A stretch of 64,000 bases of DNA from an uncultured Acidimicrobiales bacterium (GTDB taxonomy: Bacteria; Actinomycetota; Acidimicrobiia; Acidimicrobiales; SZUA-35): NCBI GenBank assembly GCA_937922805.1, contig CALAJV010000011.1, positions 124,001-188,000 of the forward strand, read 5' to 3'. The position numbers and the translations under genes were made by a program. Numbering within the stretch: position 1 is the first letter of the stretch; the number at the start of each line of letters is the position of its first letter. The notes under the pieces are model-generated. The model did no database searches, was not told the origin of the DNA, and saw nothing but the letters and a program-made list of their open reading frames with translations. Shown here one piece after another: positions 1 through 8,611 of this stretch.

Positions 1-246
1 TCGGCTCGAGCCGACGATGAGGTCGGCGTCGCCCAGGCGCTTCAAGCGGCTAGTAGCGAACTACGACAGACCGATGATGAAACAACTCGACTCATCGTGG
101 CTTTGGCGGCCGCCATTTTCACGTTAGGTGATGTGGAGGGCGCTGGGCAGAAAATGCGACGCGCTGGAATGGACCCAAAGAGTTGGAAAACGGTTTGGGA
201 GCTTGTCGGGTCGAAACCAGGGCAACAGGTCACCGATAGTCTCTAG
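1..246 (+). CDS. C-terminal fragment of an unidentified protein
   Basis: Frame 1 is open from the first base of the window to a TAG at 244-246, giving the last 81 residues of a protein whose start lies upstream. The visible part is soluble and Ala/Glu-rich (AQALQAASSELRQTDDE, then IVALAAAIFTLGDVEGA, ending in KPGQQVTDSL), probably alpha-helical. No family is recognised. It runs convergently into the LysM lipoprotein gene with only 13 bases between the stop codons. The reading is supported by codon use like the neighbours; the reverse-strand frame over the same bases is a shadow. Confidence 0.6.
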   Translation, partial: SARADDEVGVAQALQAASSELRQTDDETTRLIVALAAAIFTLGDVEGAGQKMRRAGMDPKSWKTVWELVGSKPGQQVTDSL

Positions 247-259
247 CCAATGGCAACGG

Positions 260-838
260 CTATCCGACAGCTGGAATAACTAGTTCTTGCCCTGGCTTGA
301 TGGTGTCGACATCGCCAATTCCGTTTGCGGCCGACAACTCAGACAACGGCACGCTGAACCTCTCGGCAATAACCGACAACGTGTCACCGGTTTGAACAAC
401 GTAGGTGCTGGCCGCAGTCGTCGGTGCCTCAGTGGTAGAAGTAGTCTGGACTGCGGTTTGGGCCGTGGTGGCGGTTACTAGCTGGTCGTCGCTTATGACC
501 CGAACCCCAGCCATCTGCTCGGTCGAGGGCACATCAGCAGTTTCGTTCAACTGGGTACCGGATCCATCTTCGACCACAGAACTGTCTGCCGGGACGCTCG
601 TGGGGGCCGCAACCACGCCGTCGCTAGGAGCAGAACGACCGCAAGAACTCACGGCGAACGTGATTACGAGCGCAAACAGAATTGATTTGGCACCAACCGT
701 CACTGGAGATTGAGCTGCTATTCGCCTTTGAATTTTCCGACCGAAGGTAGCTTCGACCGCCGCAAGTAGATCCACCTTCGAGAGATTAACAGAACAACCG
801 GGACGGTTTTTATGATGTTGGTGAAGTTTCTTCAACAA
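260..838 (-). CDS. LysM-domain lipoprotein
   Basis: Probably a surface lipoprotein that binds peptidoglycan. The last ~45 residues are one LysM module (YVVQTGDTLSVIAERF... NGIGDVDTIKPGQELVIP). A hydrophobic stretch SILFALVITFAVSSC ends in a lipobox-like VSSC, followed by a Thr/Ser-rich linker that would span the wall. The longest frame starts with TTG at 838. In-frame GTG codons at 775 and 703 are alternatives; the one at 703 would give a textbook lipoprotein signal (short basic n-region, Cys at about residue 21), but none of the three has a clear ribosome site. Third gene of a minus-strand run after the S9 peptidase and rsgA, about 30 bases behind rsgA, so probably co-transcribed. Confidence 0.8.
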   Translation of the reverse strand: MLKKLHQHHKNRPGCSVNLSKVDLLAAVEATFGRKIQRRIAAQSPVTVGAKSILFALVITFAVSSCGRSAPSDGVVAAPTSVPADSSVVEDGSGTQLNETADVPSTEQMAGVRVISDDQLVTATTAQTAVQTTSTTEAPTTAASTYVVQTGDTLSVIAERFSVPLSELSAANGIGDVDTIKPGQELVIPAVG

Positions 839-867
839 GTGGCTAGATCAGGTTGACAGATGCGTCA

Positions 868-2013
868 CTAACGGGACCGACGCTTGCCGGTAGTGTTATT
901 CTTTTTGCTTCGACGCTCGCCTCGTTCTTTGCGCTCGGCGTCAGCCCGATCTCGTGATTCTGAACGGCGATCGAGGTCTTCGAGCTGCTCTTCTTGGAGG
1001 GTGAGATCGGCCATCAGATCGTTCCAATGCTCCAAACGACGAGGCTGAATCGAGTTTTCGGCTAAAGCCTGTTGGATGGCGCAGCCGGGCTCGCCGCCAT
1101 GCTGACAGTTGGCGAATCGGCAACGATCGACTTCTTCGCTGATCTCCGGGAAGGCCCGGGCCATTCCGTCATACGCTTGCCAGAGACCAATTTCACGGAT
1201 TCCTGGAGTATCGATTATGAAACTTACCGGTTCGTCTGCGGTTTGAATGTGCGAGTCATTCGTTGGTAGTGGGATCAGGTCACGGGTTACTGTGGTGTGG
1301 CGACCCCGACGGTCGGTGGCTCGAACCTCTCCGGTTCGTTGCACATGACCGCCCGACAACGCGTTGACCAGAGTTGATTTGCCAATACCGCTGAGACCCA
1401 TTAGCGCCACCGTGTTGCCGGGAGCAATTTTGTCTCTGAGTTCGTCAATTCCGGTGCCTTCGGTGCTGGATATAGCAATGGTGTCTACGCCGGGGGCAAT
1501 CGCAGCCACCTCGGCAACTCGCTGTTCGCTGTCGGTGACTTGGTCGGATTTGGTTAGCAGCACCGTTGGGAGCGCTCCGCTATCCCAGGCAACAACTAGC
1601 TGGCGCTCAATCCGGCGAAGGCTCACGTCTCTATCGAGTCCGTCCATTACGAATACGTGGTCGATGTTGGCGGCCAATACCTGAGCTTCCGGGTAGCGGC
1701 CGGCCGCTCGACGACTTAGCTGTGTTCGGCGATCGGCGATGGCGGCCAAACTAGGGCCGTCATCTGGGTCGTCTTCAACTACGACGTAGTCGCCAGTGGC
1801 CGGAGCGGTGCCGGTGTTGGACCGTATTGACGCCGAAGCAGCCAAGATGGCATCCCCTCCGGTGAATACAACACAGTAGCCTCGACTAACGCGGCCAATT
1901 CGACCTCGAGCGATTTGCCGATCTGATGCGACCGAGTCAGCCCATTGATCGTGGTCGCTAGTCCAACCTAGCGATGTCAGCGATGGTGTTAGGCGGCTTA
2001 GATCATCGAGCAT
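868..2013 (-). CDS. rsgA: Small ribosomal subunit biogenesis GTPase RsgA
   Basis: Circularly permuted GTPase that helps late 30S maturation. An N-terminal OB-like domain (about residues 35-100) is followed by the G4 motif TKSD at 154-157 before the P-loop GLSGIGKST at 206-214, the order that defines the YjeQ/RsgA family. The G3-like DTPGIRE follows, and a C-terminal zinc-binding knuckle (CRFANCQHGGEPGC, near residues 298-312) is complete. The tail is basic (KERGERRSKKNN), as often seen in RsgA. 381 aa is within the family range. It lies 24 bases downstream of the S9 peptidase gene and is probably in the same transcript. ATG start at 2013. Confidence 0.95.
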   Translation of the reverse strand: MLDDLSRLTPSLTSLGWTSDHDQWADSVASDRQIARGRIGRVSRGYCVVFTGGDAILAASASIRSNTGTAPATGDYVVVEDDPDDGPSLAAIADRRTQLSRRAAGRYPEAQVLAANIDHVFVMDGLDRDVSLRRIERQLVVAWDSGALPTVLLTKSDQVTDSEQRVAEVAAIAPGVDTIAISSTEGTGIDELRDKIAPGNTVALMGLSGIGKSTLVNALSGGHVQRTGEVRATDRRGRHTTVTRDLIPLPTNDSHIQTADEPVSFIIDTPGIREIGLWQAYDGMARAFPEISEEVDRCRFANCQHGGEPGCAIQQALAENSIQPRRLEHWNDLMADLTLQEEQLEDLDRRSESRDRADAERKERGERRSKKNNTTGKRRSR

Positions 2014-2037
2014 TAGTATCCATGACTTGGCTTAACA

Positions 2038-4461
2038 CTACAGGGCTCCGGAGCTGACCACTGCTGATCCGTCGGCCTTAGATGATTGGTTCTGAAGGTT
2101 GGTGTTCAGAAAGTCGAGTTGGAGCCACAGTAAGTTCTCCGCTATCGACCGTTGTGGGGTCATGTGGGTGACCCCAGAAAGTGGTAGAACCTGATGGGAT
2201 TTTCCAGCTGCCAACAATGCCGAACTCATTCTCAGCGTGTGGGCGCCAACAACGTTGTCGTCAGCGAGGCCGTGAATGAGAAGTAGAGGTCTGGTCAGCT
2301 CGTGCGCTGCGGCTATGAGATCGGTTTGTTCATAGTGGTGGGGGTACTGATCTGGATGACCCAAGTAGCGCTCGGTGTAGTGAGTGTCGTACAGACGCCA
2401 GCTTGTTACTGGAGCCCCAGCGATGGCGGCATGGATTCGACTTGGGGCTCGTATGGCGGCCAGTGCAGCCAGGTACCCACCGAACGACCAACCTCGGATA
2501 CCAACCCGACTCAGATCGAGACCCTCGAACTCAGACGCCGCTGCGTCAAGAGCGTTTAACTGATCTTCGAGCGCCAATGTAGCGAGGTCGCCCCATACTC
2601 GACGTTCCCATGTTGGACCCCGGCCGGGGGTGCCGCTGCCGTCGGTCACGATCACGGCGTAGCCTTGTTCCGCGAACCATTGAGAAACCAAGTGGCGATT
2701 ATGTGATTTAAGAACCCGTTGGCCATGAGGACCGCCATAGGGGTCGAGGAGAACTGGAAGCTGGCTCGATCCGTCGTAGTTCGACGGAAGAAACAGAGCA
2801 GTCGGGAGTTGGTCGGTTCCAAGATTAACAAATAGCGGTCGAGCCGAAATGGGTGGTACTTCGCTGCTATCAGCGACGGTAGCGATGGGGGCCGACATGG
2901 TCAGCCGGTCGCCGGTTCGCCGATCGACGTTGAGCTTGTAAGCAACCGATGTAGAGCCCGGTACATCGGCGGAAGCTGAAGTAATTAGTATCGTTGTATC
3001 GTCTGTTGAGGTATGGCCCATCACAGCGCTATGAACGCCAGCGGTGGCTGTCAGCTGTTGAGCTGGTGCTTTGGCGGTCCCTTCAACTGCTGGTGTTAGA
3101 TCAACTGCGTAGATATGAACTTCGGTCGCTTCGGGCGAGGCGCTGAAAAGCACATAGCTGCCGAACAACCCAATAATCGATTGGACGTTCAGGGTCTTGC
3201 TGGTGATAGCAGCGCCGTTGAGCACGATCGACCGTTGGCCGTCATCGTGGGGTGGGGCTTCGGTCCAAAGGTCTTCGATGGTCAGAATCCCATACTTAGA
3301 CACTGTCGGAGAAGTGGGAATCAGCTCGACCCAGATGTCATCGAACAACGTTTCTACGCTCCGCATTGAGTGGCTGTCCATCTCGAGCTCGGCAATGGAC
3401 ACTTCTCGTTGATCTCGAGTTTGTCGAACGATTATCGGGTTGACCTTTTCCCCGGGCTTGAGATCTTCCGGTGCGTCGGTTGTCCAAACAACATTGGCCA
3501 AGTATTCGTAGTGATCATCGGCATCCCAATCGATCGGGTTGAATGCACCGGTCTCAGGGTCGACTAGGAGCAAGTCGGTTTGAACGTTGCGAGTGCCAGC
3601 TTTGGGGTATCGGATCGGTGATGGTTTCTGGTCAGGAAAGGCGGCATCTCCAATCCACCATTCATCCACTGGTCGTTCATCAACTTTGGTGACGAGAAGC
3701 CGTTGGCTGCAAGGGCTCCACCAGAATCCTCGTCGTCTTCCCATTTCTTCGGCCGCTACAAAATCGGCGCGGCCATAGCTAACTCCGGGGATTGAGTCGG
3801 CCATTAGCACTCTGTCTGATCCCGGTCGATCTAGTTCTAGAACTCTAAGTGTGTCGCCATCCACGTAGGCCACATATTTTCCATCCGGACTAAGTCGGGG
3901 ATCAAAGACGGTCCCTCCGGTCGGCGGCGTCTGGATTACACCAGAATCCAAGTCGACGACCATCAATTTGCCGCCGTTGACCAAGCATGCCGTTGTCTTG
4001 GCCTGATCGAGGGAGTACGCGACAATCCCCGACGCCGATTCTCGAGTCCGTTCCCGACGAGCCTTCTCAGCGTCAGTCAGGGCAGATTCATCGAGTTCTC
4101 CGGGGCCGACCAGCAACGTTTCTTCTTTGGTAGCGAGGTCTAACAACCAGAGACACAGGGTGGCATCCTCGGATGAGGCCGCTCGAAGAAACAGGATGCG
4201 GGCATCGCCGGAATCTGATGCGGATCGGTCGCTCTGGCGATGCTTGACTGGCGACAGAATCGAGAAGTTCCTTGGTAACCCAGACGCGAATCGTTGGGTA
4301 CGAGCGTACGCTTCGGGAAAACTGTCAATGGCGGCTTGAGACGAATGATCCACGGTCGTAAAACTACTGGCTATAGCCTCTATATACCAGAGATGGCGAG
4401 ATTGGGTTAGAACAGCGCCCGGATCGGTCTGAACCTTGGGTTCATCGCCTCGACCTTTCAC
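2038..4461 (-). CDS. S9 family prolyl oligopeptidase (DPP IV-like)
   Basis: Serine peptidase with a DPP IV-type N-terminal beta-propeller (about residues 50-550) and a C-terminal alpha/beta-hydrolase domain. The nucleophile is Ser659 in GWSFGGY. Asp734 or Asp735 (HGLADDN) and His766 (GVTHMTP) complete the triad; DPYGGPHGQ around 570-580 is the usual oxyanion-side motif. No signal peptide is visible, so it is probably cytosolic and cleaves dipeptides or short proline-containing peptides. The GTG start at 4461 is supported by a -10 box TAATGT ending 7 bases upstream, consistent with a leaderless mRNA. First gene of the run with rsgA and the LysM lipoprotein. Confidence 0.9.
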   Translation of the reverse strand: MKGRGDEPKVQTDPGAVLTQSRHLWYIEAIASSFTTVDHSSQAAIDSFPEAYARTQRFASGLPRNFSILSPVKHRQSDRSASDSGDARILFLRAASSEDATLCLWLLDLATKEETLLVGPGELDESALTDAEKARRERTRESASGIVAYSLDQAKTTACLVNGGKLMVVDLDSGVIQTPPTGGTVFDPRLSPDGKYVAYVDGDTLRVLELDRPGSDRVLMADSIPGVSYGRADFVAAEEMGRRRGFWWSPCSQRLLVTKVDERPVDEWWIGDAAFPDQKPSPIRYPKAGTRNVQTDLLLVDPETGAFNPIDWDADDHYEYLANVVWTTDAPEDLKPGEKVNPIIVRQTRDQREVSIAELEMDSHSMRSVETLFDDIWVELIPTSPTVSKYGILTIEDLWTEAPPHDDGQRSIVLNGAAITSKTLNVQSIIGLFGSYVLFSASPEATEVHIYAVDLTPAVEGTAKAPAQQLTATAGVHSAVMGHTSTDDTTILITSASADVPGSTSVAYKLNVDRRTGDRLTMSAPIATVADSSEVPPISARPLFVNLGTDQLPTALFLPSNYDGSSQLPVLLDPYGGPHGQRVLKSHNRHLVSQWFAEQGYAVIVTDGSGTPGRGPTWERRVWGDLATLALEDQLNALDAAASEFEGLDLSRVGIRGWSFGGYLAALAAIRAPSRIHAAIAGAPVTSWRLYDTHYTERYLGHPDQYPHHYEQTDLIAAAHELTRPLLLIHGLADDNVVGAHTLRMSSALLAAGKSHQVLPLSGVTHMTPQRSIAENLLWLQLDFLNTNLQNQSSKADGSAVVSSGAL

Positions 4462-4468
4462 CCCAATT

Positions 4469-4474
4469 ACATTA
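4469..4474 (-). promoter_or_regulatory. -10 box of a leaderless promoter (S9 peptidase)
   Basis: On the minus strand TAATGT is followed by 7 bases and then the GTG start codon at 4461, with no Shine-Dalgarno sequence between. This is the TANNNT-N6/7-start spacing expected when transcription begins at the start codon. No good -35 is seen. Confidence 0.45.
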
Positions 4475-4668
4475 ACTATTCGCGGGTTACGAATTTAGTT
4501 TGACGCTAGTTGACTAACGAATTGAGGACTTGGCGCCGATAAACTTCAAGTCGTTGAAAAGATGTCTTGAATAAAGCCATCGGAACTATGACACTGATGC
4601 CAAGTTTGGGCTAGGCATCGGAATAGTCTTGAATATCACGTGTTGAAGCACGGCAAGGAGCTGTAGAT

Positions 4669-4944
4669 ATGTCGGACCTAAAAGTCTGGATCGATCAAGA
4701 TTTGTGCACCGGAGATGGCCTATGCGCTGAAATCGCGCCGGACGTGTTCTTTGGCATGGACGATGGTCTCTACTACGTGAAGGAAGCGACCGAGAATTTT
4801 GGCGCCGAGAAACTCTTTGACGGAGAAGCCCACCCAGCTGGGGCGGAAGGCATGGCTCGGATTCCTGAGGGAGGCCTTGAAGGAGTCATTGAATCGGCCG
4901 AAGAATGTCCGGGCGAGTGCATCTTTATCGAAGCGCCAGAGTAA
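4669..4944 (+). CDS. Ferredoxin (3Fe-4S type, with insertion)
   Basis: Small acidic electron carrier. Cys13 and Cys19 (LCTGDGLC, C-x5-C) and Cys80 followed by Pro81 fit the 3Fe-4S ferredoxins that serve cytochromes P450 and similar oxygenases; an additional Cys84 (CPGEC) is present. The 91-aa length exceeds the usual 60-70 aa because of an insertion of about 25 residues in the middle. ATG at 4669 has an excellent AAGGAG 8 bases upstream. No P450 or reductase lies nearby, so the partner is unknown. Divergent from the S9 peptidase operon. Confidence 0.88.
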   Translation: MSDLKVWIDQDLCTGDGLCAEIAPDVFFGMDDGLYYVKEATENFGAEKLFDGEAHPAGAEGMARIPEGGLEGVIESAEECPGECIFIEAPE

Positions 4945-4964
4945 CCCACGCAAGTAATTGGGTG

Positions 4965-4980
4965 ACCGACACAAATCGGT
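4965..4980 (+). terminator. Weak hairpin after the ferredoxin gene
   Basis: ACCGA / TCGGT, a perfect 5-bp stem with a 6-base loop, begins about 20 bases after the ferredoxin stop. No T-run follows, so its role as a terminator is only a suggestion. Confidence 0.25.
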
Positions 4981-5065
4981 TGGTCGAGCGTTCACCGAGT
5001 TTGGACGGTCATAAAACTAGTCTAAAGACCTATGAACTGGGCCGAAAGGCTCAGTTCTTCGGATT

Positions 5066-6103
5066 TTGGGCCGATGGTTCAGGGTGCGACTGGTAAAAGC
5101 AATACTTTTCGGGGCTTTGGCTGTATCTATGTGGTTTGTTTGGTCTAGCCGAGACTATGTGGCCGCCGCATATTCGACCGCTCCCGACAATGAACAGATC
5201 CGCCTCAGCGGCGTTGATCTCCGAATCCAAAAAACACCGATCGATCCATCGCCGTTCGTTGTCGATCGGGCTGACGACACTCGACGCAAGCCAATGGCAG
5301 TGTTGTTTACCGAAGACGAGGTCGAAGAAGAAATAGTCATTGCTATGGACGGTGGTGACGCGACGATTCAAGGTTCGGCCAACGGTCCTTCAGAGCCAGC
5401 GTTTGGTGGGGTCGTCCGGTTGGAAAGACACACCGTTGACGGGATTGGCAAGCTAGATACGAGAATCGACGCTAGCGGTGGCTGGGGAGTAAACGGACTT
5501 CCCGGCGGCCGCTATCGAGTCCGAGCTTGGTTGCCAGGCCGAGCAACGATGACTCACTCCGAAGTGTTTTTTGTCGAAGACGATGGTGTCGTTTCACTCG
5601 ACTTCGATTTGGTCGAGGTTGACCCTGAACCAATTCTTGAGTTCGTTCATGGCGGACCCATGTACCAAGGGCTAACCGGCACAATCGGAGTCAGTGTTTC
5701 TCAACGGGTGGTTGACCCTGACGGCTTGGTGCTGGCTACCCCGATCTCGGGTGCAACTATTTCGATCCAGACCAGTTCTGAAGTTTCTTCGACCACAGGT
5801 CGAGCGGCACTAACCGATCAACAAGGTGTCGCTCGGTTTACCCTGCGCTGCAATCGGATTGGAAACGGCAACGTCATTGTCCGCTACGGGCTTATCGTGA
5901 AGTCGTTCCCGCTTCCCGGATGCCGAGCAATTCCACCACCGCCGACGCTTCCGCCGACAACGCTGGCTCCAGCCCAATCGCCAGTAAATCCTTCGGCTAG
6001 TAGTTCTTCGAGTGCGCCAGCGGCCAGCGGCGCTTCGACCTCAACGGCTCGGGCAACCACTCCAACGTCAAACCAAACAAACAACAGTGGGAGCGGACAG
6101 TGA
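5066..6103 (+). CDS. Membrane-anchored beta-sandwich envelope protein
   Basis: Function unknown. One N-terminal membrane helix (AILFGALAVSMWFVW) is followed by an exported region with two beta-rich modules. The first (about 115-190; FGGVVRLERHT to FDLVEVD) resembles carboxypeptidase-regulatory/CnaB-like folds (GLPGGRYRVRAWLPG). The second (about 200-290) resembles a bacterial Ig-like domain (GATISIQTSSE, GVARFTLRC). The last 55 residues are Pro/Ser/Thr-rich, like a wall-spanning tail. Start is uncertain: TTG at 5066, or GTG at 5084; neither has a strong ribosome site. Its stop overlaps the GTG of the PBP gene, implying translational coupling and a joint envelope role. Confidence 0.7.
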   Translation: MGRWFRVRLVKAILFGALAVSMWFVWSSRDYVAAAYSTAPDNEQIRLSGVDLRIQKTPIDPSPFVVDRADDTRRKPMAVLFTEDEVEEEIVIAMDGGDATIQGSANGPSEPAFGGVVRLERHTVDGIGKLDTRIDASGGWGVNGLPGGRYRVRAWLPGRATMTHSEVFFVEDDGVVSLDFDLVEVDPEPILEFVHGGPMYQGLTGTIGVSVSQRVVDPDGLVLATPISGATISIQTSSEVSSTTGRAALTDQQGVARFTLRCNRIGNGNVIVRYGLIVKSFPLPGCRAIPPPPTLPPTTLAPAQSPVNPSASSSSSAPAASGASTSTARATTPTSNQTNNSGSGQ

Positions 6104-8481
6104 GTAGACGCTCCGATCTCTATCCGAATGTTTCCAAGATCACGAACCCGTGGTCGGAGCGGGCCTATGGCGTGCTGTCGATGGGGCTTCGGGTCCTGAT
6201 GGGCTGTGTCGTAGCTCTGGTCGTAGTTCCTCCGGTGGCGAGCGGGGTCGCGGTAGCAACGCTCATGAAAGCACCGCTTCCGGTGGGGGATCTTCCCGAC
6301 GAGAAGCCAACGATAAAAGCAGAACCCTCGGTCGTCTACGATTCGACTGGTCGCCAAATCGGTCTGTTTCGAGGGTTTGACCGGACTGTTGAAGTGGTTC
6401 CCGATGATATTCCGCAGGTTCTAAAAGACGCAGTTGTTGCGATAGAGGATCAGCGTTTCTGGACCCATGAGGGTGTGGACTATGAAGGTATTGCTCGAGC
6501 TGCTCGAACCAACTTGGAAGTTGGTGGCATCGCCCAGGGCGGTTCGACGATAACCCAGCAATATACAAAGAACGTTTACTTGTCGGGTGAGCAGACGATT
6601 GAGCGCAAAGTCGAAGAAGCGCTACTTGCAACCGAACTCGAAAAGCGAATGTCTAAAGAAGAGATTCTTTTCGGATATTTGACCACGTCGTATTTCGGGT
6701 CTGGAGCCTATGGGGTCGGCGCCGCTGCCGAGGTCTACTTTAAGAAAGATGTCCGAGATCTCGATATCTCAGAGTCTGCGACACTTGCTGGCTTAGTGAA
6801 GGCCCCAACTAGTCTGTCGCCGTTTGAGAATCGGGAAGCAGCTGAGGAGCGCCGCCGCCTCGTCATCCAAGCAATGTTCGATCAAGGATTGATCGACAAG
6901 GAAGACTTTCAGCGCGAAACAGTACGACGGCTGTGGTCGGTTACCGATAGCGGGTTGCCTGATGGTCCGGTTACCACGCTAGTGCCGAGGCAAAAGAAGG
7001 GCGCCAGTCACTTTCCGTTCTTTGTCGACTACGTAGAAGCTGACCTATTGGAGCAGCTGGGTCCAGACATGTTGTACCAGGGTGGATTGACCATCGAAAC
7101 AACCATTCAGCCAGATCTGCAAGTTGCGGCCGAAGAGTCGGTTGCAAGTCGACTGGAAAATACCGAGTCCCCGATCGAAATGGCTCTGACCTCGATCGAT
7201 CCCAACACTGGGCATGTCGTAGCCATGGTTGGTGGACGTGATTACAGCTCTAGTCAGGTTAATTTGGCCACTGGTGGCAGTCTTGGGTTCCAACCGGGCA
7301 GCTCCTTTAAGCCGATCGTGTTAGCAGCTGCGTTCAATATGGGACTCGGTCCAGAAACTACTTACCCAGCGCCAGCTAGCTGGGACGTGCCGGGTTGCTT
7401 GGGTGACGAGTGCAAAATCTCTAACTACAGCCATAGCGGCTATGGCGACATCTCACTTCGGTCAGCCACAATGTCGTCGGTTAACACAGTCTTCGCCCAG
7501 CTAGTAGTTGACGTCACGATCGGCGACACGGTCAAGCTAGCGAAAGAACTTGGACTAGATCGAATGGACGCCGACGGTAGCTACGGTCCGAGTGTTGCCC
7601 TCGGAAGTTCGGAGTCTTCTCCAATCGAAATGGCATCGGCATTCGGCACATTCGCTAACCGCGGGCTCCGGATCCCCCCTACTGGCGTGTTGCGGGTGGT
7701 CGATTCGGACGGCAACGTCCTGATTGACAATCGAGCTCGGCGGGGTGAACAGGTGCTGGATCAAGTCGTAGCCGACAACGTTACCGATGTGATGACTGGC
7801 GTCATAACTGATGGCACGGCCAAGTCAGCCCAAATTGGTCGTCCAGCGGCAGGCAAGACCGGCACCGCTCAGGCCTACCGGGCCGCGTGGTTCGTCGGGT
7901 ACACCCCCGATTACGCGACCGCTGTTTGGATGGGGCACTCCGACCGTCTGGAGTCGTTGAAAAACGTAAACGGTGTTGGCCGAGTAACCGGCGGTTCGCA
8001 TCCAGCTATCGCATGGCGGGATTACATGCGGGTAGCTCACGAAGATTTAGAGGTTACCGAGTTTCCTGAACCGGCACCGATCGTTCCGATCGCAGAATCC
8101 GCGGCTGAGATCGTGTCGTATCGAGTTAGGGAGACAACGGTGGCTGGAGAACAGCAGACACCAAGAGTCCTAGCCGGAAACTGTGAAGGGTCGGCTTGTC
8201 AACATCGTTCAGTAGAAGCCCCATGGGTCCCCGAGGCTCAAAAACCAGTTGTTCGAAAACCTGTTCGTAGATCAAGTCCAGCGCCGGCGACCACAACGGA
8301 ACAACCAGCGGCCCTCAATGGAAGTTCAGGCTCATCGGCGACGACAGGCTCACCGGCCACGTCAGATTCATCCGCTACGACTGGATGGAACGCTAGCTCT
8401 TCAAGCGCTAGTTCGGCATCGGTCACGAACAACAACGGTTCTTCCAGCGCGAACTCATCTGAAGCGGGGGCTTCGGAATGA
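6100..8481 (+). CDS. Class A penicillin-binding protein (PBP1-type)
   Basis: Bifunctional peptidoglycan synthase. A membrane helix at about 28-56 precedes the GT51 glycosyltransferase domain with catalytic Glu116 (EDQRFW) and the GGSTITQQ motif at 147-154. The transpeptidase domain carries SSFK (Ser401, Lys404), SVN (460-462) and KTG (586-588), all intact. The last ~90 residues are Ser/Thr/Asn-rich low complexity, probably a wall-embedded tail. 793 aa is normal for actinobacterial PBP1 proteins. The GTG start overlaps the preceding stop (GTGA), so it is translationally coupled to the beta-sandwich protein; the pseudoprotease gene follows after 130 bases. Confidence 0.95.
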   Translation: MSRRSDLYPNVSKITNPWSERAYGVLSMGLRVLMGCVVALVVVPPVASGVAVATLMKAPLPVGDLPDEKPTIKAEPSVVYDSTGRQIGLFRGFDRTVEVVPDDIPQVLKDAVVAIEDQRFWTHEGVDYEGIARAARTNLEVGGIAQGGSTITQQYTKNVYLSGEQTIERKVEEALLATELEKRMSKEEILFGYLTTSYFGSGAYGVGAAAEVYFKKDVRDLDISESATLAGLVKAPTSLSPFENREAAEERRRLVIQAMFDQGLIDKEDFQRETVRRLWSVTDSGLPDGPVTTLVPRQKKGASHFPFFVDYVEADLLEQLGPDMLYQGGLTIETTIQPDLQVAAEESVASRLENTESPIEMALTSIDPNTGHVVAMVGGRDYSSSQVNLATGGSLGFQPGSSFKPIVLAAAFNMGLGPETTYPAPASWDVPGCLGDECKISNYSHSGYGDISLRSATMSSVNTVFAQLVVDVTIGDTVKLAKELGLDRMDADGSYGPSVALGSSESSPIEMASAFGTFANRGLRIPPTGVLRVVDSDGNVLIDNRARRGEQVLDQVVADNVTDVMTGVITDGTAKSAQIGRPAAGKTGTAQAYRAAWFVGYTPDYATAVWMGHSDRLESLKNVNGVGRVTGGSHPAIAWRDYMRVAHEDLEVTEFPEPAPIVPIAESAAEIVSYRVRETTVAGEQQTPRVLAGNCEGSACQHRSVEAPWVPEAQKPVVRKPVRRSSPAPATTTEQPAALNGSSGSSATTGSPATSDSSATTGWNASSSSASSASVTNNNGSSSANSSEAGASE

Positions 8482-8611
8482 GCGGCCAGAGACCAGATAG
8501 TCGACGAACCGATCGTCAAATTTGCCGAGTCCGTTTCAACTTGACTATGGCGCCAGCAAGAGAATACCGATCACAAGCTACTTCGATGAAGACAATCTCA
8601 GAGGAGATCTA

